DNA of 64,000 bases, taken from Streptomyces lavendofoliae (GTDB lineage: Bacteria > Actinomycetota > Actinomycetes > Streptomycetales > Streptomycetaceae). Of the stretch, positions 33,057 through 42,947 are shown one piece after another (within the stretch, counting starts at the first letter, position 1; each line of letters starts with the position of its first letter). The notes below the pieces were generated by a model. That model made no database searches. It saw only the letters and a list, made by a program, of their open reading frames with translations, and was not told where the DNA came from. Made by a program: the position numbers and the translations under genes. The DNA lies in contig NZ_BMTP01000006.1 in NCBI RefSeq assembly GCF_014649735.1, positions 310,001-374,000 of the forward strand. Direction: 5' to 3'.

Positions 33057-33248
33057 ATGGCTGTGAACCCCATCGAAATGCAGAAGGCCCTCGGCGGCGT
33101 CAACTACCCGGCGTCCAAGAAGGAGATCGTCGATCAGGCGTCCAGGCACAAGGCGGGCCAGGAGGTCATGAAGGCCCTGGACTCCCTGCCCGACAAGGAG
33201 TACGACTCGCCCGCGTCGGTCAACAAGGAGGTCGGCAAGGGCGACTGA
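33057..33248 (+). CDS. DUF2795-like small protein
   Basis: 63-aa protein ([40 protein letters not shown]) matching the DUF2795 family, small helical proteins common in actinomycetes that I know as stress-associated but of unknown biochemical role. ATG 33057 gives the usual family N-terminus; only a G-run precedes it. Single gene with its own upstream spacer of 276 bases, in which no other gene was seen. Confidence 0.85.
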   Translation: MAVNPIEMQKALGGVNYPASKKEIVDQASRHKAGQEVMKALDSLPDKEYDSPASVNKEVGKGD

Positions 33249-33538
33249 CACCGGTTCCCGCCCCGCCGTCCCCACACCCCGCTCCACTCCCCCCGCTCCC
33301 TCCGCCCCGTCCCCGCGGTCCGGGTGACGGGGCGGACGCGTGCCCGCACGCCCGCGCCGCCTCACCCGAGTGGACGGCGTGGAGCGGTGGACCCGCGGCC
33401 GTCGCGGTCCACTGGCTGGACGGGACGAAGTCCGTCGCTGCGCGCAGGCAACCCCGGTGCCCCCGTGGTCATCCTCCCTGTGCGGGGCCCGAACTCCCGG
33501 TCCCCGCCCCGCACGCCCGTGCACGGAGAGAGCAGCCC

Positions 33539-34558
33539 ATGGTCCACCTGTCGGTCGTCGTCCCCTGTTTCGACGAGAGCGAGGTGATCGACACCTTCCA
33601 CACGGCCCTGGTCGCCGCCCTCGAACCGACCGGTACCACCTTCGAGGTCGCCTACGTCGACGACGGCAGCGGCGACCGGACCGTGGACAGGCTGCGGTAC
33701 CTCGCGGCGACCGACGGCCGGGTGCGTTACACCTCCTTCAGCCGGAACTTCGGCAAGGAGTCCGCGCTGCTGGCCGGCATGCGCATGGCCCGGGGCGAGG
33801 TGGTCGTCCTCATGGACGCCGACCTCCAGCACCCGCCCGCGCTCCTCCCCCGCATGCTGGAACTGCGCCGGCACGGCTACGACCAGGTGATCGCCCGGCG
33901 CGACCGCACGGGCGAGGGAGCGACGCGCACCGTGCTCAGCCGCGCGTACTACCGCCTGGTGCGCCGCTTCATGGACGTCGAGATCGTCGACGGGGCCGGC
34001 GACTTCCGGCTGCTGTCGCGCCGGGCGGTCGACTCCCTCCTGTCGCTTCCGGAGAGCAACCGCTTCTCCAAGGGCCTGTTCTCCTGGATCGGGTTCGACA
34101 CCGTGAGCTTCACCTACGAGAACGTGGAGCGGGCCGCCGGCCGGTCGAAGTGGGGCGGCAGGCGGCTGCTCGACTACGGCATCGACGGGCTGCTGTCGTT
34201 CAACAGCCGACCGCTGCGCCTGGCCATCCACACGGGGCTGTGGCTGTTCCTGTCCGCCTTCGTCTACGCGCTGTGGATCATCGCCAACGCGCTCCTCGAC
34301 GGGGTGGACACCCCGGGGTACGCGACCCTCATCACCGCCATCGTCGGGCTCAGCGGCATCCAGCTCGCCACGCTCGGCGTCATCGGCGAGTACGTGGGCC
34401 GGATCTACCACGAGGTGAAGCGCCGACCCCACTACGTGGTGCGGGAGACGGACCGGACCGCCGGCCTCCACCGCGACCCCGGCGACCCGGGCGGCCGGGG
34501 CGAGGCGGCGCACGGCGCCGCGCTGGAGCCCGCGGGACGGACCCGGCCCAAGCCGTGA
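33539..34558 (+). CDS. GtrB-like polyprenyl-phosphate glycosyltransferase
   Basis: 339-aa family 2 transferase. [24 protein letters not shown] and [16 protein letters not shown] form the catalytic domain with DXD. Two membrane helices lie at about 222-245 and 258-280 ([20 protein letters not shown], then [20 protein letters not shown]), the GtrB/DPM1 arrangement. It would load a sugar onto undecaprenyl phosphate at the cytoplasmic face. GGAGAG precedes the ATG. GTGA overlap with the GtrA-like gene. Confidence 0.93.
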   Translation: MVHLSVVVPCFDESEVIDTFHTALVAALEPTGTTFEVAYVDDGSGDRTVDRLRYLAATDGRVRYTSFSRNFGKESALLAGMRMARGEVVVLMDADLQHPPALLPRMLELRRHGYDQVIARRDRTGEGATRTVLSRAYYRLVRRFMDVEIVDGAGDFRLLSRRAVDSLLSLPESNRFSKGLFSWIGFDTVSFTYENVERAAGRSKWGGRRLLDYGIDGLLSFNSRPLRLAIHTGLWLFLSAFVYALWIIANALLDGVDTPGYATLITAIVGLSGIQLATLGVIGEYVGRIYHEVKRRPHYVVRETDRTAGLHRDPGDPGGRGEAAHGAALEPAGRTRPKP

Positions 34559-35022
34559 GACCCTTCGCCGCCCTGCGGACGCCCGCGGTCCGCCAGTTCC
34601 TCTCCTTCGCCCTCATCGGCCTGGCCAACACGGCCGTCTACTACGCCGTGTACGCCTCGCTCAACGTCTGGCTGCCCTACCTCGCCGCCCATGTCATCGG
34701 GTACGCGGTCAGCGTCGTCGGCTCGTTCCTGCTCAACTCGTACGTCACCGTGCGCACCCGGCCCACCTGGCGGGCCTTCGCCCGCTATCCGCTGTCGGGC
34801 GCGGCCAACGTGGTGGGCAGCGGGATCCTGCTCCACCTCGCCGTCAGCCGGCTGGGGATGGACGAGAATGTGGCGGCGATCGCCGCCGGTCTCCTCGTCA
34901 CCCCGCTGTCCTTCGTACTGGCCCGCTGGGCCATCACCTCCGGGGCGGCCGCCACCCGCCGTTCCGCGTCGCGACGGCCGCCCGGGGACGACCGGGTCAG
35001 GGAAGGCGCGTCCCGCGAGTGA
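34555..35022 (+). CDS. GtrA-family membrane protein
   Basis: 155-aa protein with four predicted membrane helices. [40 protein letters not shown] and the final helix pair are typical of GtrA, thought to flip polyprenyl-linked sugar across the membrane. GTG start overlapping the GtrB-like stop. Its 3' end overlaps the convergent polytopic protein by 26 bases. Confidence 0.92.
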   Translation: MRPFAALRTPAVRQFLSFALIGLANTAVYYAVYASLNVWLPYLAAHVIGYAVSVVGSFLLNSYVTVRTRPTWRAFARYPLSGAANVVGSGILLHLAVSRLGMDENVAAIAAGLLVTPLSFVLARWAITSGAAATRRSASRRPPGDDRVREGASRE

Positions 35023-36508
35023 CCTTGTCCAGGTGGTAGTAGTCGGCGACGCACCGCGCCGGCCAGGGCCGGGTGCCGTTCGCACTGAACGGCTCCAGCA
35101 TCCCGCTGACCGACACCGGCTTGTACGGCAGCACCTTCGCGCCCTCGGCCGCCCGCTCCCGCAGCCACCGGTCCTGGCGGTCCCACTTCTGCGCCCGCAC
35201 CCGCATGTCATGGCCCAGCTCGTACAGCGGGGCGGCCAGTCCGAGGACCGTCACCGCGCACAGGGCGGCGGCGAGGACGGTGGCGGCGCCCGTGCCGCCG
35301 CCACGCAGCCGCAGCGCCCGGCCCAGGAACGCTCCCGCGGCCACCAGCAGCAGCACGTACAGCAGGAGGTAGTCGTTCCAGGTGCGTTCGGCGGTCACCA
35401 CCCGGGGGCCGAACACCGGGTAGGTGATGACCGTGCACAGGTAGCCGGACACCAGGAAGGCCGCCGCGCCGAGGCCGGTGAGCAGCAGCGGGCGGCACGG
35501 CAGCAGGAACCGCCGCGCGGGCGCGCCGGGGCGGCGGGAGGCCAGCAGGCCCAGCAGCACTCCGGCCGCGACGGCCCCGGCGTACTGCCAGGTCGTCAGA
35601 ACCGTCTCCAGGATGCGGACGTACGCCCGCAGCGAGGCGGTCAGCGATTCGGGCGCGAGCATGGAGGTGGTCTCCGCTCCGAACCGCTCGCGCCGGTTGC
35701 GCGAGCCGGGGGACGTCACCAACAGGAGGGTGCCGACGGCGACACCGGCCATACCGGCGAGGGACCAGCCGCGGGCGTACGCCCTGACCCGTTCGGTGAA
35801 CAGCCGTCCGGCGAACAGCACGACGCCCGAGAGCACCACCAGGGCCACCACGGACGCCTCCTCGGAGAGGGTCCCCATGAACACCCCGGCGAGCAGGACG
35901 ACGGCGAGCGCGGTGACCCGGCCGCGCCGGTCGCGGGCCCGCAGCAGCGGGATGGCGGCCGCGCAGGCGAGGACCGGGGCGAGGGTGTGCGAGACGGACG
36001 CGGCGGGCCAGTAGAAGGTCTTGTACGTGTTCGGGGTGGCGAACAGGAACACCGCCGTGATCATGGACGCGACGAGCAATGGCACTCCGCGCGGCACGTC
36101 CTGCCCGGCCCGGCGCAGCAGCGCCACGGTGAGCGCCCACAGCAGGCCGAGCATGAGGACGCCGCTGACCAGGCCGTACCACTGGTGTCCGGCGACCGGG
36201 AACTTCGCGTAGAGCCCGACGAGCAGTCCGTTGCCGAGGCGCCCGTTGTCGGTGAAGTAGAACCTGCCGACCAGGCCGGAGACGCCCTCGTCGCGCACCA
36301 GCGGCAGGAAGCACCATTCGTCGGCGCTGGGCCGGACGTACCGGCCGAGGTACGCGGCGGCCGCGAGCAGGCCCAGCGGCAGCAGGGTGAGACCTGCCGT
36401 CCAGGCCCTCCCCCGGGACCCGCGCGGGTCGCCGCCGTCCTCTCGCCCGGCCCCGGGTCCTTCGCCCGGGTCCGGGGGGACGGTGACACTCGATGCGCCG
36501 ACGGCCAT
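34997..36508 (-). CDS. Polytopic membrane protein, GtrC/DUF6056-like
   Basis: 503-aa protein with roughly 11-12 membrane helices. An acidic pair in the first outside loop ([10 protein letters not shown]) and a long C-terminal outer domain fit the GT-C architecture of O-antigen glucosyltransferases and mannosyltransferases that use polyprenyl-linked sugars. I recall the family as DUF6056; the name is unverified. Start ATG with GGAGAAG five bases upstream. It converges on GtrA with 26-base overlap. With GtrA and GtrB it would complete a three-part surface glycosylation system, with this protein transferring the sugar outside. Confidence 0.8.
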   Translation of the reverse strand: MAVGASSVTVPPDPGEGPGAGREDGGDPRGSRGRAWTAGLTLLPLGLLAAAAYLGRYVRPSADEWCFLPLVRDEGVSGLVGRFYFTDNGRLGNGLLVGLYAKFPVAGHQWYGLVSGVLMLGLLWALTVALLRRAGQDVPRGVPLLVASMITAVFLFATPNTYKTFYWPAASVSHTLAPVLACAAAIPLLRARDRRGRVTALAVVLLAGVFMGTLSEEASVVALVVLSGVVLFAGRLFTERVRAYARGWSLAGMAGVAVGTLLLVTSPGSRNRRERFGAETTSMLAPESLTASLRAYVRILETVLTTWQYAGAVAAGVLLGLLASRRPGAPARRFLLPCRPLLLTGLGAAAFLVSGYLCTVITYPVFGPRVVTAERTWNDYLLLYVLLLVAAGAFLGRALRLRGGGTGAATVLAAALCAVTVLGLAAPLYELGHDMRVRAQKWDRQDRWLRERAAEGAKVLPYKPVSVSGMLEPFSANGTRPWPARCVADYYHLDKVTRGTRLP

Positions 36509-36671
36509 GTCTTCTCCACTGCCTTTCGGGAAACCACTGGGACGACACCGAAGAGGTGATTCGGGGCGGTGCCGTTGTCCGCGCGCCGGGCCGGATTCGG
36601 CGGAGTGCGGACCGGGTCTCCCACTCGACCGGTCGGCGGCGGTCCCCGCAACCCGCCGTCGTCCGGACGGC

Positions 36672-37403
36672 TCAGGCGCGTACGCCGGTCACCAGGCGGC
36701 ACCGGGGCGCCCCGTCGGGCCGGCGGCCGAACTCCTCCAGCGCGGACAGCTCGACCCGGAACCCGGCCCGGGTGAGGTCCCCGACGACGTCGGTGAGACG
36801 GAAGGTGCGGTAGTACATGGTGAACGGCGGGCGCCACACCAGGTTGCGCACCCGCATGGCGGCGTCGAACGCCCACAGTTCCCAGTAGGTCCGGGACCCG
36901 ACCGGGGGCGGGGCGGGGAGGGGGAAGACGAACCGGCCGCCGGGCCGCAGCGCCCGGTGCACGCCGGCGAACAGGCCGGGGCGTTCGGACGGGAGGAAGT
37001 GCCCGAACGCCCCGAAGCTCACGGCCAGGTCGAAGGCGGGGCCGAACGGCAGGGCGCGGGCGTCGGCGCGTACCCAGTGGACTTCGGGGGCGCCGGCCGG
37101 GGCGTCCGCGTGGGCGGCGCGGGCCCGGTCGAGCATGCCGGCGCTGAAGTCGGCGCCGGTGACGCGCTCGTGGCACAGCTCGCGCAGGACGCCGACCCCG
37201 GCTCCGGTGCCGCAGCACACGTCGAGGCCCGAGCGGAAGGGTCCGTAGGGGCGCAGGGCGTCGGTGACGGCGCCGAGGACCCGGTCGGAGGTGCGGTAGG
37301 GGGTGTGGTCGAACTTCGGCGCCAGCAGGTCGTAGCCGGCCTGGGTGGAGGAGAGCGCCTGGGTGGCGAGCTCGCGGAGTGTCGGGCCGTGCGGGCTGAA
37401 CAT
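36672..37403 (-). CDS. SAM-dependent methyltransferase
   Basis: 243-aa class I methyltransferase. SAM site [14 protein letters not shown] at about residue 45, [13 protein letters not shown] as motif [22 protein letters not shown] as motifs III-IV. The last third ([16 protein letters not shown]) is a substrate-side cap. GAGAGG precedes the ATG with 5-base spacing. Lies downstream of a SpoIIE phosphatase gene on the same strand across an iterated-repeat spacer. Substrate unknown. Confidence 0.9.
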   Translation of the reverse strand: MFSPHGPTLRELATQALSSTQAGYDLLAPKFDHTPYRTSDRVLGAVTDALRPYGPFRSGLDVCCGTGAGVGVLRELCHERVTGADFSAGMLDRARAAHADAPAGAPEVHWVRADARALPFGPAFDLAVSFGAFGHFLPSERPGLFAGVHRALRPGGRFVFPLPAPPPVGSRTYWELWAFDAAMRVRNLVWRPPFTMYYRTFRLTDVVGDLTRAGFRVELSALEEFGRRPDGAPRCRLVTGVRA

Positions 37404-37439
37404 GGTCCCCTCTCGGATCGGGCCGGTTCGTCGGCCGTG

Positions 37440-37565
37440 CGCGCGTTGTCGGACCGGACCGGGTGGGCGCTGTCGGATCGGACCGGGCGGGTTGTCGGAC
37501 CGGGTGGGCGCTGTCGGATCGGACCGGCGTATCGGACCGGCGTACCGGACCGCCCGGCGTATCAG
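37440..37565. repeat. Iterated CGGACCGG repeats with a 31-bp direct repeat
   Basis: The spacer between the methyltransferase and phosphatase genes consists of CGGACCGG and CGGATCGG words. Within it a 31-bp block is repeated exactly at 37456-37486 and 37497-37527 (period 41). No gene in it. Confidence 0.8.
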
Positions 37566-40303
37566 ATCAGACCGGCGTTGAAGACGTCGAACGGCAGGGT
37601 CCCGGTGCCGTCCCCGGGTGTGGTGCCGGCTCCGGGGAGCGGGAGCTCGGCCCAGATGACCTTGCCCTGGGCGGTGTACCTGGTGCCCCAGCGTTCGGCC
37701 AGCTGGGCGACGAGGAAGAGACCGCGCCCGCCCTCGTCGGTGGTGGCGGCGTACCGCAGGTGGGGCGACGTGCTGTTGTGGTCGGCCACCTCGCAGGTCA
37801 GGCCCCGGTCGTACAGCAGGCGGACGCGCACGGGCGGCGCTCCGTAGCGGATGGCGTTGGTGATGAGTTCGCTGAGGATCAGTTCGGCGGCGAAGGACAG
37901 GTCGTCCAGGCCCCATTCGGCGAGCCGGCGCACCGCGGCGGAGCGGATGCCTCCGACGGCGCCGGGGTGGAAGGGCACGTCCCAGTCGGCGACGCGGTCG
38001 CAGCCGAGGGCTCGGGTGCGGGCGACGAGCAGGGCCACGTCGTCCTTGGGGTGGGCGGGCAGCAGGGCGTCGAGCACCACCCGGCAGCGTTCGTCGGGGG
38101 TGGCGGCGGGCCGGCCGAGGGCGTCGCGGAGCAGCTCGATGCCGACGTCGATGTCGCGGGTGCGGTCCTCGATCAGGCCGTCGGTGTAGAAGACGATCTG
38201 GCTGCCCTCGGCGAGTTCCAGTTCGCGGGTCTCGAAGGGTATGCCGCCCAGGCCGAGCGGCGGTCCGGCCGGCAGGTCGGGGAACTCGACGTTCCCCTCC
38301 GGGTGGACCAGGGCGGGCAGCGGGTGCCCGGCGCGGGCCATGGAGCAGCGCCGGGAGACCGGGTCGTACACCGCGTACAGGCAGGTCGCGCCGGTCATTC
38401 CGGCGCCGCCGCCGGCGTCGTCCTCGTCCTGGTCGATACGGCCGACCAGGTCGTCGAGGCGACCGAGGAGCTCGTCGGGCGGCAGGTCGAGGGTGGAGAA
38501 GTTGTGCACCGCGGTACGCAGCCGGCCCATGGTGGCGGCGGCGTGCAGACCGTGCCCGACGACGTCGCCGACGACGAGGGCGACCCGGCTGCCGGGCAGC
38601 GGGATGACGTCGAACCAGTCGCCGCCGACGCCGGACTGGGCGGGCAGGTAGCGGTGGGCCACCTCCAGGGCGCTCTGTTCGGGCAGGGCGCGGGGCAGCA
38701 GGCTCCGCTGGAGGGTGACGGCCATGGCGTGCTCGCGGGTGTAGCGGCGGGCGTTGTCGATGCTCACGGCGGCGCGGGCCACCAGCTCCTCGGCGAGTTC
38801 GAGGTCCTCCTCCTCGAAGGGTTCGGGCTTCTCCGAGCGCCAGAAGTTGGCGACGCCGAGGACGACGCCGCGGGCCTTGAGGGGGACGGCGATCAGCGAG
38901 TGGATGCCGTACGCGACGATCCGGCCCGCCCGCTCGGGGTCCTGGGCCTGCCACCCGGGGGCGAGGGACAGGTCGGGCACGAGTTCCGCGCGGCCGCTGC
39001 CGAAGCCGCGTGCCTGGGGCGTGGAGGGGACGAAGCCGATCATCTTGCCGCGTGGGTAGAGCGGGTGGTCGTCCCGGATGCCGGCGACGGCGGTACGGCG
39101 CATGTCGGCGGCCGTCCCGGAGGGTTCCTCGCCGCGCAGCACGGGGTCGGCGAGGTCGACGGTGACGAAGTCGGCGAAGCGCTGGACGGTCACCTCGGCG
39201 AGTTCCTCGGCGGTGCGGACGACGTCGAGGGTGGTGCCGATGCCGACGCCGGCGTCGTACAGCAGGTTGAGCCGCCTGCGGGCACCCTCGGCGCGTCCGG
39301 TGAGCGAGCGCAGCTCGGTGGTGTCGCGGATGGTGGCGACCGTGCCGGCGGGGCCGCCGTGCCGGTCGGTGTGGCGCTGGTTGACGGCGAGCAGCCGGTC
39401 GGCGGCGGGGACGACCTCGTCGGTGGCCACGCGCCCGGAGCAGAGCAGCTCGGCCACTTTGGGTTCGAGGCCGGGCAGGTCCTTGACGCCGCGCCCCTCC
39501 GCGTCGGGGGGCAGGCGCAGCAGCCGCACGGCCTCGTCGTTGGCGAGCAGGAGCCGGCCGTCGCCGCCGACGATGACGACGCCCTCACGCACGGCGTGCA
39601 GGACGGCGTCGTGGTGTTCGTAGACGCGGGTCATCTCGGTGGGGCCGAGGCCGTGGGTCTGGCGGCGCAGCCGGCGGGCCACCAGGGCGGTGCCGGCGGT
39701 GGCGACGGCGAGGCCCGCGGCGCTGGTGGCGAGGATGACGGGCAGCTGGCGGTTGACGACGCCGGTCACGCTGCGGACCTCCAGGCCGGCGGAGACCAGG
39801 CCGATGACCTTCCCGTCCGAGCCCCGGACCGGGACGATGGCCTGGACCTCCTCGCCGAGGGGGCCGTCGACGCTCTCGGTGTGGACGCGGCCGGAGAGGG
39901 ACGGCTCGATGGTGCCGACGAACCGCCGGCCGATGCGTTCCGGCTGGGGGTGGGTGTAGCGGATCCCCCTGGTGTCCATCACGACGATGAAGTCCACCCC
40001 GGCCGCCTTGCGGGCCGCTTCGGTCCGGGGCTGGAGGACGCTCGACGGGTCCGGGTCGGTCTCCAGCACGTCCTCCAGGCCGGGGGCGTGCGCGAAGGAC
40101 TCGGCGACGGCGACGGAGCGGTTGCGGGCCTCCCTGTCGCTGTCGCCGCGCGACTGGAGGAGCAGTGCCAGCACCGCTCCCAGCACCAGCAGCAGGACGA
40201 GCGCCACCTGCAGGACGAAGACCTGTCCTGCCACGCTCCGTGGGAGCCTCCCGGCCAGTGACCGAACCGAGGCACCACGGAATCGGTCGAAGAAGTGGAC
40301 CAC
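37562..40303 (-). CDS. Membrane SpoIIE phosphatase with DcuS/CitA-like sensor
   Basis: 913-aa protein. One membrane helix at about 24-46, an extracytoplasmic PDC/Cache domain (47-175), a second helix (178-202), then PAS (220-320), GAF (340-520), SpoIIE/PP2C (540-750, GVGGDWFDVIPLPG, GDVVGHGLHAAATMG) and a C-terminal HATPase (770-900, ELILSELITNAIRYG, EGGRGLFLVAQLA). The outer domain strongly resembles citrate/C4-dicarboxylate sensors: MDTRGIRYTHPQPERIGRRF, then GPLGEEVQAIVPVRGSDGK and IGLVSAGLEV. So a small carboxylate may control the phosphatase. GTG start after AAAGGGGAG. Its partner anti-anti-sigma factor is not in the window. Confidence 0.92.
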   Translation of the reverse strand: MVHFFDRFRGASVRSLAGRLPRSVAGQVFVLQVALVLLLVLGAVLALLLQSRGDSDREARNRSVAVAESFAHAPGLEDVLETDPDPSSVLQPRTEAARKAAGVDFIVVMDTRGIRYTHPQPERIGRRFVGTIEPSLSGRVHTESVDGPLGEEVQAIVPVRGSDGKVIGLVSAGLEVRSVTGVVNRQLPVILATSAAGLAVATAGTALVARRLRRQTHGLGPTEMTRVYEHHDAVLHAVREGVVIVGGDGRLLLANDEAVRLLRLPPDAEGRGVKDLPGLEPKVAELLCSGRVATDEVVPAADRLLAVNQRHTDRHGGPAGTVATIRDTTELRSLTGRAEGARRRLNLLYDAGVGIGTTLDVVRTAEELAEVTVQRFADFVTVDLADPVLRGEEPSGTAADMRRTAVAGIRDDHPLYPRGKMIGFVPSTPQARGFGSGRAELVPDLSLAPGWQAQDPERAGRIVAYGIHSLIAVPLKARGVVLGVANFWRSEKPEPFEEEDLELAEELVARAAVSIDNARRYTREHAMAVTLQRSLLPRALPEQSALEVAHRYLPAQSGVGGDWFDVIPLPGSRVALVVGDVVGHGLHAAATMGRLRTAVHNFSTLDLPPDELLGRLDDLVGRIDQDEDDAGGGAGMTGATCLYAVYDPVSRRCSMARAGHPLPALVHPEGNVEFPDLPAGPPLGLGGIPFETRELELAEGSQIVFYTDGLIEDRTRDIDVGIELLRDALGRPAATPDERCRVVLDALLPAHPKDDVALLVARTRALGCDRVADWDVPFHPGAVGGIRSAAVRRLAEWGLDDLSFAAELILSELITNAIRYGAPPVRVRLLYDRGLTCEVADHNSTSPHLRYAATTDEGGRGLFLVAQLAERWGTRYTAQGKVIWAELPLPGAGTTPGDGTGTLPFDVFNAGLI

Positions 40304-40558
40304 GCTCCCCTTTCTAACACCGTACGGCCGCCGGCGACGAAGAGTGACCTCCGGTCGCCGGGCGATCACGCGCCGCGAGCGGTGGTCCGGGCGGGGCGGG
40401 GAGGCGCGGGCGAGGAACCCATCGTTCGCCCATGCCTCGTCCATGGGTCGGCCATAGGTGGGCCAACAGTGATCAAATCCGGTCGGTCGCCGGAGGGCCG
40501 GGGCGTAGGTTCGGCCCTCGTGACGACGCTTCCCGGTGACGGTCCGGTGACCTCGACG

Positions 40559-41302
40559 ATGTCCGTTCCTCCTCCCCCGCCCGCTCCGCGCGGCCGTCGC
40601 GCGCTGCTGCGGGCGGCGCTCGGCGGCACCGCCGCGCTCGGTGCCGGGCTGGGCCTCGCCCCGGCGCCGACCAACGCGGCTCCCGCGCCCGACAGGCCCC
40701 GGCCGGACCGGTCCCGGCCCGCCACCCCGGAGGCGGCGCTGCGCGAGCTGGCGCACGGCAACGGGCGGTGGCGGGCGGAGCACCAGGCCCATCCGCACGA
40801 GACGGCGACGGCCCGGGTGGCCGCGGTGTCGGGGCAGCATCCGTTCGCCCTGATCCTGGGCTGCATCGACTCCCGCGTCCCGCCGGAGCTGATATTCGAC
40901 CAGGGCCTCGGCGACCTGATGACGGTCCGCTCGGCGGGCGAGGTGCTGGACGAGGCGGTCCTCGGAAGCGTCGCGTACGGGGTCCTCGAACTGGGGATAC
41001 CGCTCGTCATGGTGCTGGGCCACCAGTCGTGCGGGGCCGTCGCGGCGGCGGTGCGCGCGGAGGAGAGCGGTGAGCGGCCACCGGCCCACATCGACTACAT
41101 CGCCCAGCGGATACGTCCCGCGATCGACCACGGCTCGACGGGGGCGGCGCGGATCGACGCGACGATCACGGCGAACGTCCGTCATGTGCGCGGCCTGCTG
41201 GCCGCCGAACCGGACCTCGCCGCCCGGGTGGCGGCGGGCCGGCTGGCCATCGTGGGGGCGCGGTACGAGCTGGGCAGCCAGCGGGTGCGCCGGGTCGCCT
41301 GA
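40559..41302 (+). CDS. Exported beta-carbonic anhydrase
   Basis: 247-aa beta-class carbonic anhydrase (CO2 hydration). Zinc site: Cys102 and Asp104 in CIDSR, His155 and Cys158 in GHQSCGA. The N-terminus has RGRRALLRAALGGTAALGAG followed by LGLAPAPTNAA, which looks like a twin-arginine signal with an Ala-x-Ala cleavage site near 40, so the enzyme is probably outside the membrane. The ATG at 40559 is chosen because it leaves a normal signal peptide; GTG 40520 is possible. No strong ribosome site is visible. Divergent from the sensor phosphatase. Confidence 0.88.
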   Translation: MSVPPPPPAPRGRRALLRAALGGTAALGAGLGLAPAPTNAAPAPDRPRPDRSRPATPEAALRELAHGNGRWRAEHQAHPHETATARVAAVSGQHPFALILGCIDSRVPPELIFDQGLGDLMTVRSAGEVLDEAVLGSVAYGVLELGIPLVMVLGHQSCGAVAAAVRAEESGERPPAHIDYIAQRIRPAIDHGSTGAARIDATITANVRHVRGLLAAEPDLAARVAAGRLAIVGARYELGSQRVRRVA

Positions 41303-41305
41303 GGG

Positions 41306-41340
41306 CCCGCGTCCGGCCCTGCGTCAGCCGGGGACGCGGG
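41306..41340 (+). terminator. Hairpin after carbonic anhydrase
   Basis: CCCGCGTCC (41306-41314) pairs with GGACGCGGG (41332-41340), beginning 3 bases after the stop codon. The loop is long at 17 nt. The following 230 bases to the AlkB gene show no gene. Confidence 0.5.
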
Positions 41341-41573
41341 AGGGGCGAAACGGGGACGTCGGGGACGTACGGGTGCCGTTCGGGTGCGGGACGGGTGCCA
41401 TGGCGGTTGCGCCGGTCCGTGGCGCCGGCCGCGGCCGGGCCGCTCGGCCCCCCGGCCGGTCGTGGGGCGCCGACTGGTGCCGCCCCGCGGAGTGGTTCCG
41501 CGTTCCGTCGGCGCGCGTGTCGGCGTCGTCGTTCCCGGCACGCCCGCGTGCGGGCCCCGGCCGGCCGTGCGGG

Positions 41574-42200
41574 TCAGCGCACCCCCCGGGGGCGGAACTG
41601 GACGCTGATGCGGGGGCCGACGCCCTTGGCGGTCTTGGGGACGGCGTGCTCCCAGGTCCGCTGGCAGGAGCCGCCCATCACCACGAGGTCGCCGTGCCCG
41701 AGCGGGACGCGGGTCCCGGGGCCGCCGAGGCGGGGACGCAGGGCGAGGTCGCGCGGTTCGCCGACGGACAGGATCGCGACCATGGTGTCCTCGCGCGAGC
41801 CGCGCCCGACGCGGTCGCCGTGCCAGGCGACGCTGTCCCGCCCGTCCCGGTAGTAGCAGAGTCCGGCTGTGGTGAACGGCTCGCCCAGTTCGGCCGCGTA
41901 GTGCGCGGACAGGGCGTCGCGGGCCTCGTCGAGCACCGGGTGGGGCAAGGGGTCCCGCTCGCGGTAGTGGGCCAGCAGGCGCGGTACGTCGACCTCGTGG
42001 TCGTACATCGTGCGCCGCTCCGCCCGCCACGGGACGTTTCCGGCGAGCTCCTCGAACAGGGCGTCCGCCCCGTGCAGCCAGCCGGGCAGCAGGTCGATCC
42101 ACGCGCCGTCGCCGAGCACGGTCCGCCGGACGCCGGCCAGCGGTCCGAGGCGGATCTCGTCGCCCTGGTCGAACAGCGAGCCCTGGATATGCGCGGTCAT
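41574..42200 (-). CDS. alkB: AlkB-family 2-oxoglutarate/Fe(II) dioxygenase
   Basis: 208-aa oxidative demethylase of alkylated DNA or RNA bases. The iron site is His127, Asp129 (WHGD) and His185 (WEHAVPK). Arg197 and Arg203 in PRISVQFR bind 2-oxoglutarate. LCYYRDGRDSVAWHGD is the conserved family core. ATG start in the best position for the family; the spacer to the deacetylase gene is only 33 bases, so AlkB may be the last gene of that operon. An 11-bp direct repeat lies in the spacer. Confidence 0.93.
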   Translation of the reverse strand: MTAHIQGSLFDQGDEIRLGPLAGVRRTVLGDGAWIDLLPGWLHGADALFEELAGNVPWRAERRTMYDHEVDVPRLLAHYRERDPLPHPVLDEARDALSAHYAAELGEPFTTAGLCYYRDGRDSVAWHGDRVGRGSREDTMVAILSVGEPRDLALRPRLGGPGTRVPLGHGDLVVMGGSCQRTWEHAVPKTAKGVGPRISVQFRPRGVR

Positions 42201-42213
42201 GCCCCCAGCGTAC

Positions 42214-42241
42214 GAGCAATTCGAACCTTTGAGCTATTCGA
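42214..42241. promoter_or_regulatory. Direct repeats before alkB
   Basis: GAGCAATTCGA (42214-42224) and GAGCTATTCGA (42231-42241) are an imperfect 11-bp direct repeat with 17-bp period in an AT-richer spot just upstream of alkB. A possible activator or repressor site; not a recognisable SOS box. Confidence 0.35.
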
Positions 42242-42947
42242 TCAGGCCGTGCTCGGCCAGCGGGCCCACCTCAAGACCCCTCGCCCGGCACTCCGCGACC
42301 AGCTCGGGCACCGCGCCCAGCGCCGCCCGCCACGCCCCCGGCGCGCTCACCACGTCGGAGTCGTGCAGCAGCACCGTCCCGCCGCCGTCCAGCGTCCGGG
42401 TGATCTCGGCGCACACGCTCCGCGCCGTCGCCGAGGCCGTCCAGTCGCGCCCCCACGCCGACCAGAGCACCGTGCGCAGCCCGGCGGAGCGGGCGGCGGC
42501 CCACCGGCCGCCGGTGAGGATGCCGTACGCGGGCCGGTACCACAGCGGGCGCCGTCCGGCGGCCTCGGCGACCAGGTCCGCCGTACGCGCCAGGTCCCGC
42601 GCGTCGCGCAGCGGGTGCGGCCACCAGGGCCGGTCGTGCCGCCAGCCGTGGACGGCCAGTTCGTGGCCCTCCGCCGCGATCAGCCGCCCGAGGCCGGGGT
42701 GGCGCTCCAGCCGGTCGCCGAGCACGAAGAACGTGGCCCGGACGGACAGGGCGTCCAGCGCGCGGAGGAACCGCGGGGTGGTCACCGGATCGGGGCCGTC
42801 GTCGAAGGTGAGCGCCACGTGCGACGGGTCGCCGCGCCCGTCGAGCCCTGGCCACAGCGCGGCGCGCGCGCCGGGCAGCCAGGTGGCGGCGGGCCCGATG
42901 TGCCAGGCGGCCACCGCGCCCAGCACCCCTGCCGGAAGGGCGATCAC
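42234..42947 (-). CDS. Polysaccharide deacetylase (NodB-like, CE4)
   Basis: 237-aa enzyme. An N-terminal hydrophobic stretch (residues 1-25) can serve as a signal or anchor. LTFDDGPDPVTTPRFL has the catalytic and metal Asp pair; HELAVHGWRHD has the metal His pair (H-x3-H style motif 2); YRPAYG is motif 3 (normally RPPYG or RxPxG). VLLHDSD is motif 5. It removes acetyl groups from a polymer such as peptidoglycan or chitin. GTG 42947 overlaps the EamA stop (GTGA) behind GGAGG; GTG 42950 is one codon earlier. Confidence 0.88.
   Translation of the reverse strand: MIALPAGVLGAVAAWHIGPAATWLPGARAALWPGLDGRGDPSHVALTFDDGPDPVTTPRFLRALDALSVRATFFVLGDRLERHPGLGRLIAAEGHELAVHGWRHDRPWWPHPLRDARDLARTADLVAEAAGRRPLWYRPAYGILTGGRWAAARSAGLRTVLWSAWGRDWTASATARSVCAEITRTLDGGGTVLLHDSDVVSAPGAWRAALGAVPELVAECRARGLEVGPLAEHGLIE

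Noticed and set aside
42214..42241. LexA/SOS box before alkB
   Set aside because: The repeats are direct rather than inverted and do not match the actinomycete GAAC-N4-GTTC pattern.
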